This document shows, one piece after another, positions 58,378 through 64,000 of a stretch of DNA of 64,000 nt. How positions within the stretch are numbered: the stretch's first letter is position 1; every line of letters starts with the position of its first letter. The translations under genes and the position numbers were made by a program. The notes below the pieces were generated by a model. It was not told the DNA's origin, did no database searches, and saw only the letters and a program-made list of their open reading frames with translations. The DNA comes from an uncultured Prevotellaceae bacterium (GTDB taxonomy: Bacteria > Bacteroidota > Bacteroidia > Bacteroidales > Muribaculaceae). The stretch lies in assembly GCA_900318205.1 (NCBI GenBank), contig ONJS01000017.1, positions 1-64,000 on the forward strand, read 5' to 3'.

Positions 58378-58454
58378 GGCTGTGTCGTAATCTGCCTCTG
58401 TTTTTTAATCGACCTGACCGAGAAATTAATTCAGGATTGAATGATGACACAGCC
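58378..58454. mobile_element. Possible MITE-like remnant with 9-bp terminal inverted repeats
   Basis: GGCTGTGTC (58378-58386) and GACACAGCC (58446-58454) are perfect inverted ends of a 77-bp AT-rich unit. A few bases further in, GTAATC faces GATTGAATGAT. GGCTGTGTC resembles ends of known Bacteroidetes transposons, from memory. No clear target duplication was seen. Confidence 0.5.
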
Positions 58455-58491
58455 TCCAAGGGGGCGTTGATGCTCCGACTTCTATAGAATA

Positions 58492-58528
58492 AACCATGCA
58501 GGTCCGTTGAAGACGGGCCTGCATGGTT
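58492..58528. terminator. Hairpin between metallo-beta-lactamase and lipoprotein genes
   Basis: AACCATGCAGG (58492-58502) and CCTGCATGGTT (58518-58528), perfect 11-bp arms, then GTTTGTT. It lies between convergent genes. Confidence 0.75.
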
Positions 58529-58574
58529 GTTTGTTGAGAGAGAGGGTCAGTCGGTCACGATAGTATGAGCGGAC

Positions 58575-58997
58575 TCATTTGTAGATGGCGTCTCGCAGTT
58601 CTGCAAAGCCAATCTGCGTTTTCCACACGTTATCTTCCTTGTAAAGGCGGAATTTTTTCTTCTTGACCGAGCCATCACTCAGTGTGATGTCACAGACCAC
58701 TTCGGTGTAGCCGTCACGAACCTTTGCTTTCTTGGCAGTAACCTTGAATTTCTTTTCGGTGAGCTGTTTGAAGAATTCGTTTTTTTGATAATCGCTCAGT
58801 TTGTCCCCTTCTTTGAATTTCACAGCCTCTTTGAGGAACTTTTTGTCACTTTTGTTGGGCAACTCGTTAAAGAGCGCTTCAACGGCCTGCTTGGCATTAC
58901 GGTGGTACTTGTCGAGGTCAAGCACTGGGCTGTCGCAAGCACTTAGTCCAATGACACACAAGAGTGAAATAATAAAAATGCGCATGAAATGTTTCAT
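58575..58997 (-). CDS. Small lipoprotein of unknown function
   Basis: 140 residues. Lipoprotein signal (FIISLLCVIGLSAC, Cys about 21). The mature protein is strongly basic and lysine-rich, with a beta-rich end (EVVCDITLSDGSVKKKKFRL, then VWKTQIGF) that looks like a small periplasmic DUF domain. No recognised family. It lies downstream of the aldo/keto reductase operon on the same strand, 22 nt past its stop, so it may be read from that operon. Confidence 0.7.
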   Translation of the reverse strand: MKHFMRIFIISLLCVIGLSACDSPVLDLDKYHRNAKQAVEALFNELPNKSDKKFLKEAVKFKEGDKLSDYQKNEFFKQLTEKKFKVTAKKAKVRDGYTEVVCDITLSDGSVKKKKFRLYKEDNVWKTQIGFAELRDAIYK

Positions 58998-59019
58998 AAT
59001 TCTATCAGGTTTTAGTGGT

Positions 59020-60054
59020 TCATTTGTTTTTTGCTGCTGAGACCCATACGGGGTCGGTGTCCATAACTGGTTTGTTGACCGCCATCACGCCCGAGAGGTT
59101 GTGGGGCACGTAGGGTTCCTCGAGGTAGCGGATGTCATCGGCTGTCAGTTGGATGTCGAGCGAGCGGACGGCGCCCTCGATGTGGTGGAGTTTGGTGGCT
59201 CCCACGATGGGCGACTCCACCTTGGTCATCAACCACGCCAATGCAATCTGCGTCATCTCCACGCCATAGCGGTCGGCCAATTCCACAACGCGTTCCACGA
59301 TGCAGTTGTCCTGCTCGGCGGTCGCGTCATACTTGAAATGCATGAAGGCATCTTTCTCTTGACGCAGGGATGTCTCGCCTGGACGCTTCGCCAACTTGCC
59401 CGAGGCCAGTGCGCTGTAGGGCGTCTGAGCGATGTTGTCCTCGCGGCACAGCGGCTGCATCTCGCGCTCCTCCTCGCGCATAATCAGGTTGTAGTGGTTC
59501 TGCACGCTGATAAACTTCGCCCAGCCGTTCTTTTCGGCCAGAGCGTTCATTTTCGCCAACTGGTAGGCATAGGCGTTGGCAATACCGATGTAGCGGGCCT
59601 TGCCTGATCGTACTGCCTCGTTCAAGCCCTCGAGGATTTCCTCGGCGGGCGTCTTGTAGTCCCAGATGTGGCAGATGTACAAGTCCACATAGTCCATGCC
59701 CAGGTGTTGCAGACTGCTGTCGATATTATTCAGCACGTGCTGGCGGCCATCAATGCCAGTAGCGATTTCCTCATCGGTGCGCGGCAGGAATTTGGTGGCA
59801 ACGACCACGTCATCGCGCCGTGTCATATCGCGCAAAGCCCGTCCTACATACTGCTCGGACGTGCCCAGCTGGTAGGCGATGGCGGTGTCAAAGAAGTTCA
59901 CGCCCAGGTCGAGGCTGCGGCGGATAATCTCACGTGTCGGTTCCTCGCCGATGGTCCATGAGTGCTGGCCGATGGTCGGGTCACCAAAGCCCATGCAACC
60001 CAGGCAGATGCGCGATACGCGCAGGTCGGAATTTCCCAGTTTTACGTATTCCAT
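59020..60054 (-). CDS. Aldo/keto reductase, larger YghZ/Tas-like type
   Basis: 344 residues. LGNSDLRVSRICLGCMGFGD start, Asp and Tyr of the tetrad in FFDTAIAYQLGTSE (about 54-67), Lys in VATKF and His in YICHIWD (about 129-135), SGKARYIGIANAY, and an NADP-binding SPIVGATKLHHIEGAVRSLD near the end. A member of the AKR family with the Trp-rich GQHSWTIGEEP insertion. It is the third gene of the leftward operon, starting 1 nt before the amidohydrolase stop. Substrate unknown. Confidence 0.88.
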   Translation of the reverse strand: MEYVKLGNSDLRVSRICLGCMGFGDPTIGQHSWTIGEEPTREIIRRSLDLGVNFFDTAIAYQLGTSEQYVGRALRDMTRRDDVVVATKFLPRTDEEIATGIDGRQHVLNNIDSSLQHLGMDYVDLYICHIWDYKTPAEEILEGLNEAVRSGKARYIGIANAYAYQLAKMNALAEKNGWAKFISVQNHYNLIMREEEREMQPLCREDNIAQTPYSALASGKLAKRPGETSLRQEKDAFMHFKYDATAEQDNCIVERVVELADRYGVEMTQIALAWLMTKVESPIVGATKLHHIEGAVRSLDIQLTADDIRYLEEPYVPHNLSGVMAVNKPVMDTDPVWVSAAKNK

Positions 60055-60055
60055 A

Positions 60056-61402
60056 TTATCGTTGTTTCTTAAAGATCAGTTGCATCGTTTCAGGGTCAAG
60101 AGGTTTCATCGTGGGCAGTTTCAGGCTCTTGACCATATGCAGCGTGCCCTGCTTGTATTTCTGGAAGTGGTCGGTCTTCAGGTGCTGCTGGTAGGCTGCA
60201 TCCGAAGCATAGATTTCGAGGATGCGGATCTGTGTGGAGTCCTCGGCACTCTGCATCGGGTAGAGGCAGATGACACCCGGTTCACGCTCCACCGACAAAC
60301 GGTCCACCTCGTTAGCAAACGCCAGATATTCCGCCAGATACTCGGGATAAACCTCAATCTCGGCAATGCGGACAATCATTTGATTTGGTATGGGACTGAT
60401 GGATGGCTTTTCGCTGGTTAAGCCGAATAAGTACTCGGCATTCTTGAAGAGAATCATGTCGCGATAGGGGGCGAGGTCGGGCTCATCGGTGAGATACTGC
60501 TTCATCCTCTTGAGGCCCTGTGTGAGCACCTGCGGGGCCACATAGGGGTAGTCGGAGCCGTATAGCAGATGGTTGGGTGTGGTAATGGTGAGCATCATGC
60601 GGATGGTCTCGGGCGAATGGGCGCCTGCCAGGTCATAGTAGAGCGTAGCCAGGTTGGCCTCCCAATCAATGTCGCCCACCAACTTGTTGGCTTGCATGAC
60701 GGGCGTGAGCGACTTCATGCGCGGAATGGCCAGCGGCAGATAGGCTCCGCAATGAGGCACCACGACCTTCACGTTAGGGTAGCGGGCCAGCACGTTGCGG
60801 CTGATCATGTTGCACACGGCACGGGTCGTCTCCGACAGGTATTCCTGCATGGCGAGCGGCGTCTGTGCCATCACCTCGCGGTTGACGGGAGTAGGGCAGT
60901 GCGGATGCAGGATGATGACTGCCCGGCGCTCGTTGAGCACCGAGAAGAGCGTGTCGAGTTCGGGCGAGCCCAGGTATTGACCTTGAACGTTGGTCGCCAA
61001 TTTGATGCCGTCGGCATTGAGCGTGTCGAGCGCATAGACGGTTTCGCGGATTGCGGCATCCACATCGGGCAGCGGCAGGGCAGCGCAAAACAGGAAACGG
61101 CCGGGATGCTGCTGCTTGAGTTGTGCAGCGGCTTCGTTGGTCTGCCTGATGGTTGCCGCCGATGAGGGTTGTGGTGCGGCGAGGGTCAATACCGAGGTCT
61201 TGATGCCTGTCTCGTCCATCCACTGCAACTGTTTTTCGGCATCATAGGCAGGCACGGGAAATCCCTCTTCCATCAAGCGGCCTTCAGCCTTCAATGCCGA
61301 CAAAAACTCAGGTGTGATGATGTGGCTGTGCACATCAATCACATCCTGAGCGATAGCGCTGGCTGCAACCATGATTGCAAAAATCGCAGTCCTTATTCTC
61401 AT
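60056..61402 (-). CDS. Exported amidohydrolase fused to an ABM domain
   Basis: 448 residues, signal peptide (MRIRTAIFAIMVAASAIAQD). The first two thirds are an amidohydrolase-2 barrel of the ACMSD/decarboxylase type: metal-binding IDVHSHI (about 22-28), the later His in VVPHCG (about 207-212) and Asp in LYGSDYPY (about 278-285). The last part (about 340-448) is an antibiotic-biosynthesis-monooxygenase-type (ABM) domain: MIVRIAEIEVYPEYLAEYLA and IRILEIYASDAAYQQHLKTD. This fusion joins a hydrolase to a dimeric ABM half and is periplasmic, unlike usual cytoplasmic ACMSD. Middle gene of the operon, 3 nt after the first. Confidence 0.82.
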   Translation of the reverse strand: MRIRTAIFAIMVAASAIAQDVIDVHSHIITPEFLSALKAEGRLMEEGFPVPAYDAEKQLQWMDETGIKTSVLTLAAPQPSSAATIRQTNEAAAQLKQQHPGRFLFCAALPLPDVDAAIRETVYALDTLNADGIKLATNVQGQYLGSPELDTLFSVLNERRAVIILHPHCPTPVNREVMAQTPLAMQEYLSETTRAVCNMISRNVLARYPNVKVVVPHCGAYLPLAIPRMKSLTPVMQANKLVGDIDWEANLATLYYDLAGAHSPETIRMMLTITTPNHLLYGSDYPYVAPQVLTQGLKRMKQYLTDEPDLAPYRDMILFKNAEYLFGLTSEKPSISPIPNQMIVRIAEIEVYPEYLAEYLAFANEVDRLSVEREPGVICLYPMQSAEDSTQIRILEIYASDAAYQQHLKTDHFQKYKQGTLHMVKSLKLPTMKPLDPETMQLIFKKQR

Positions 61403-61405
61403 GAT

Positions 61406-62347
61406 TTATTCCATTGTATGTTCCCAGCTGCCTCGGGTGTCGATACCCGTAGCGTCGGCAAACTGTTCGAGACGGGTTACCTCTTCGGCTGTCAGCTGGA
61501 TCTTTGCGGCCTCGGCAGCCTCGATGACATGACGCTCTTTGGTTGCTCCGATGAGGGGCAGCGTGCCTCTGGCGATGGCCCATGCGATGCCCACTTGTGA
61601 GCACGATATGCCATACTTCTTGCCGATGGCAGTCATTTCGGTGGTCAGTGCCTCCAGTTGCGGGAGCACTGCGTTGTATTTCTTGCCACGGTCGCTCTCG
61701 GCAGGCAGGGGATTTTCCTTGTTGTATTTTCCTGAGAGGGCGCCCTGCTCCAGCACCATATAGGCCCAGAACTCAATGCCTTGCTGCTTGCAGTAGTCCA
61801 GCACGCCTCCCTTTTCGCTCGAGCGATAGAGCAGCGAGAAATGGTTCTGCACAGCGCTCACCTTGAAGCCTGCTTCACCCAATATCTCATTGGCACGCTG
61901 AATTTCCTTGATGTTGTGGTTGCTCACACCGACACGCTTCACCTTGCCGCTCTTGAGCAAAGGAATCAGGCCGGGTGTCCACTGCTCCACATCCATGGGA
62001 TTGTGAATCCAATAGATGTCGATAAAGTCGCAGCCCATGCGCTCGATGGATGCATCGGCCATCTTCTCAACAGAGTTCTCGTACATTTCAGCAAGCTGCG
62101 GTGTGAACTTGGTGGAAATCAGCACATCGTCACGGTTTACCGATTTTATCAATGTGCCGAGGATGCGTTCCGACTCGCCCATGCCATAAACTGTCGCTGT
62201 ATCCCACAAGTTCAGGCCAGCCTTCATGGCTGCATCAAACACAGGCTTCAGATTCACTTCGTCGGTCGTTGAACCAAACACCATGTCACCACCAAATGCT
62301 CCTGCGCCCCAGGCCCAAGTGCCTAATGCAATCTTTGTCTCTTTCAT
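61406..62347 (-). CDS. Aldo/keto reductase, YajO/Tas-like
   Basis: 313 residues. GTWAWGAGAFGG start, Asp and Tyr in LWDTATVYGMGESE (about 47-60), Lys in LISTKFTP, His in IYWIHNPMD, NADP-binding LPLIGATKERHVIEAAEAAK near the end. First gene of a leftward operon followed by the amidohydrolase-ABM gene (3 nt) and a second AKR (1 nt). A leftward TATCTTTG (62382-62389) is its -7 element. Two AKRs around a decarboxylase-type enzyme suggest a small catabolic or detoxifying pathway. Confidence 0.88.
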   Translation of the reverse strand: MKETKIALGTWAWGAGAFGGDMVFGSTTDEVNLKPVFDAAMKAGLNLWDTATVYGMGESERILGTLIKSVNRDDVLISTKFTPQLAEMYENSVEKMADASIERMGCDFIDIYWIHNPMDVEQWTPGLIPLLKSGKVKRVGVSNHNIKEIQRANEILGEAGFKVSAVQNHFSLLYRSSEKGGVLDYCKQQGIEFWAYMVLEQGALSGKYNKENPLPAESDRGKKYNAVLPQLEALTTEMTAIGKKYGISCSQVGIAWAIARGTLPLIGATKERHVIEAAEAAKIQLTAEEVTRLEQFADATGIDTRGSWEHTME

Positions 62348-62381
62348 CTTTGTCTTTTTAGTTAAGTTTAAGTTTCAGTGG

Positions 62382-62389
62382 CAAAGATA
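62382..62389 (-). promoter_or_regulatory. -7 element of the AKR-amidohydrolase operon
   Basis: Read leftward: TATCTTTG, 34 nt upstream of the first gene. The -33 partner is weak. Confidence 0.6.
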
Positions 62390-62540
62390 CAAAGATTACT
62401 CATAAACCAGGATAAACGATTTACATGTAAACTAACCATTTTTACTGATTTTTGGATATTGTGACGCCCTGGATGGCGATAGGATGACCCCTGGACGAGC
62501 AATCTGTGCTGAAAAACAGATGACCAAAATCTTGTGGGAA

Positions 62541-62572
62541 TTGGGCATTTAGCGAAAAAAACGCTAACTTTG
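62541..62572 (+). promoter_or_regulatory. Promoter of the VOC-GNAT pair
   Basis: TTG (62541-62543), 21 bp, TAACTTTG (62565-62572), about 66 nt before the VOC start. Confidence 0.68.
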
Positions 62573-62637
62573 CGGGAGAAAAAGAGAAGACAAACTTCAA
62601 GCGTTTGGAACCTATTAACAAGACCTACAGTTAGATT

Positions 62638-63027
62638 ATGATACACGTCAACAGAGTACACCACATTGCCATCATCTGCTCGGACTATGAGCGGAGTCTT
62701 GAATTCTATAAAAAAGTGCTGGGGTTTACCGTCCTGGCCGAGAATTACCGTGAGGAGAGCAAGTCGTACAAGACCGACTTGGCCCTGGGTAACCAATAAG
62801 TGATAGAGTTGTTCTCTTTCCCGTCTCCGCCCGCACGGCCCACCAATCCCGAGGCTGCGGGACTTCGCCATTTGGCTTTTGAGGTTGACGATATCGTCGC
62901 CGAGGCCGAAGAGTTGGAACGTCTCGGCATCGAGCATGAAGCCATTAGGATTGACAAAACCACCAATCGCCGTTTCATGTTCTTCTTTGACCCCGATGGC
63001 TTGCCCCTGGAGTTGTATGAGAAATAA
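62638..63027 (+). pseudogene. VOC (glyoxalase-like) family gene with in-frame TAA
   Basis: From the ATG at 62638 the frame reads VHHIAIICSDYERSLEFYKK, YREESKSYKTDLALGNQ, then TAA at 62797-62799, and continues in the same frame with VIELFSFPSPPARPTNPEAA, LRHLAFEVDDI and MFFFDPDGLPLELYEK to the stop at 63027. The two halves together make a 129-residue vicinal-oxygen-chelate protein with all expected metal-binding positions (His in HHIAI, His in LRHLAF, Glu in LPLELYE). Position 54 is usually an aromatic or Gln residue, so a single change to TAA from a Tyr codon is likely. A GTG directly after the stop could restart translation. Confidence 0.85.
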
Positions 63028-63042
63028 CGCCCACATCACCGA

Positions 63043-63531
63043 ATGATTATCATCAGGGAATATCAGCAGCAGGACATGGCCGAGGCCATGGGCATTTGGA
63101 ACGAGGTGGTGCGTGAAGGCGTGGCGTTCCCGCAGGTCGAGGAATTGACCGAGCGTGAGGCTGACGGTTTCTTCAGCAGTCAGTCCTATACCGGCGTCGC
63201 TGTGGATAGCGAGACGGGCGAGCTTGTCGGTCTCTACATCCTACACCCCAACAACGTGGGCCGATGCGGTCACATCGCCAACACCAGCTATGCCGTCAGG
63301 TCGGACAAACGCGGGCTGCACATCGGCGAGCAACTTGTGAAAGACTCGCTGGCTATGGGTGCCCGACTGGGCTTTCGCCTCATGCAATTCAATGCAGTCG
63401 TGGCTGCCAACGTCCATGCCCTGCATCTCTATCAGCGCCTGGGCTTTACACAACTGGGCCGCATCCCTCAGGGCTTCCTCATGAAGGACGGCCACTACGA
63501 GGACATCATCCTCCTCTACATCGAGTTGTGA
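63043..63531 (+). CDS. GNAT-family N-acetyltransferase
   Basis: 162 residues. The GNAT fold appears as IIIREYQQQDMAEAMGIWNE (strand and helix 1), VGLYILHPN, then HIANTSYAVRSDKRGLHIGE, whose RGLHIGEQLV is the acetyl-CoA pyrophosphate loop, and NAVVAANVHALHLYQRLGFT near the end. It acetylates an amine of unknown identity in the cytoplasm. Starts 15 nt after the VOC gene and is likely co-transcribed with it. Confidence 0.88.
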   Translation: MIIIREYQQQDMAEAMGIWNEVVREGVAFPQVEELTEREADGFFSSQSYTGVAVDSETGELVGLYILHPNNVGRCGHIANTSYAVRSDKRGLHIGEQLVKDSLAMGARLGFRLMQFNAVVAANVHALHLYQRLGFTQLGRIPQGFLMKDGHYEDIILLYIEL

Positions 63532-64000
63532 TGATGCTCAGGATGCTCGCTGTGCTTACAGTGCATCTGTGAGTACAACGGTTTTAATGTCCTTGACAAC
63601 AGCCATGCCTAGCACCATGATGACCCACTTAACCGTTATGTCCAAGTATCAAATTTCAAACAAACCGCAACTGAATTACTACTATTTTCCAAACCAAGGC
63701 TGATACAAGTCAAAAATTACCCCTTTAGGTGAAACCATTGAGCTAATTGGTGATTGCGAGCATTTGTGCAATAGAGAAAAAATCTATTCTTTTGCTGCGA
63801 AATTGATTAAACCTTGGTTTTAGTTATTCGTACGAAGTAGAATGGTAAAAGTCTTAAATGTGCAGTTATTATTTGTTTGTTTTGTTAATTATCGGTATCT
63901 TTGCAACCGAGATATCAGTATTATTGTTTTTTGTATGATACCAATATGACACGGTTTCTTATAATTAAGGCAACTCCCCATCCATATGTTAATAGTTGTT
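63532..64000. other. Intergenic stretch to the window end
   Basis: No gene seen. CAGGATGCTCGCTGTGCTTA-type sequence near 63,538-63,562 recalls the short GC-rich motif at 58,351-58,369. The remainder is AT-rich and carries the promoter at 63872-63903 for a gene beyond the window. Confidence 0.55.
63872..63903 (+). promoter_or_regulatory. Promoter for a gene beyond the window
   Basis: TTTG (63872-63875), 20 bp, TATCTTTG (63896-63903), ideal spacing. Confidence 0.72.

Noticed and set aside
62368-63039. Leftward 223-codon frame over the VOC gene
   Set aside because: It is antisense to a clearly conserved VOC protein and shows no family motif.

Overview
The window comes from a Bacteroidales genome (Prevotella/Muribaculaceae-like). 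This rests on a complete SusC/SusD polysaccharide utilisation locus, BACON and DUF6377 proteins, DUF3871 and BT4734-like genes, and many promoters with the Bacteroidetes -33 TTTG / -7 TAnnTTTG pattern. It falls into two parts.

About 1-20,150 is the right-hand part of an integrative element with genes of mixed base composition, many of them AT-rich. A tyrosine recombinase (18450-19808) and an excisionase-like protein (17959-18258) mark its right end; the left end is outside the window. It carries a leftward replication-type module (BT4734/VirE-N protein, SF2-type helicase, GIY-YIG nuclease and three small proteins) and cargo that looks defensive: two PD-(D/E)XK-like nucleases, a WG-repeat protein, an AAA-ATPase fused to a TOPRIM/DUF4435-like half, an autoinhibited Fic protein, and a Z1 ATPase next to a cytoplasmic BspA-type leucine-rich-repeat protein. 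A cluster of degenerate repeats (10144-10425) separates the leftward and rightward blocks.

About 20,400-64,000 is ordinary chromosome with higher GC. In order: an aldo/keto reductase; a tripartite RND efflux operon; a beta-glucan utilisation locus transcribed leftward (SusC, SusD, surface binding lipoprotein, GH16, fused GH5-GH3) with a divergent DUF6377 sensor/regulator; typA/bipA broken by a deletion of about 50 nt; a transglutaminase-like exported protein; a four-helix-bundle protein; an SDR; two MFS paralogues; a phosphohexomutase; a DUF362 lipoprotein; an AlkZ-like winged-helix protein; a tannase-like exported hydrolase; flavin enzymes and a metallo-beta-lactamase-fold protein; a three-gene operon of two aldo/keto reductases around an amidohydrolase-ABM fusion; and a VOC gene with an in-frame stop followed by a GNAT acetyltransferase.

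The most notable signals are a family of 22-bp palindromes (GAGACGC...GCGTCTC) that borders two intergenic elements, one with five exact 25-bp tandem units, and also lies in frame inside an MFS gene; the broken typA; two different element genes that share a promoter, leader and first codons; the repeat array at 10.1-10.4 kb; and the possible defence genes (ATPase-TOPRIM fusion, Z1 plus LRR). All function calls come from reading motifs by eye; no database search was run.
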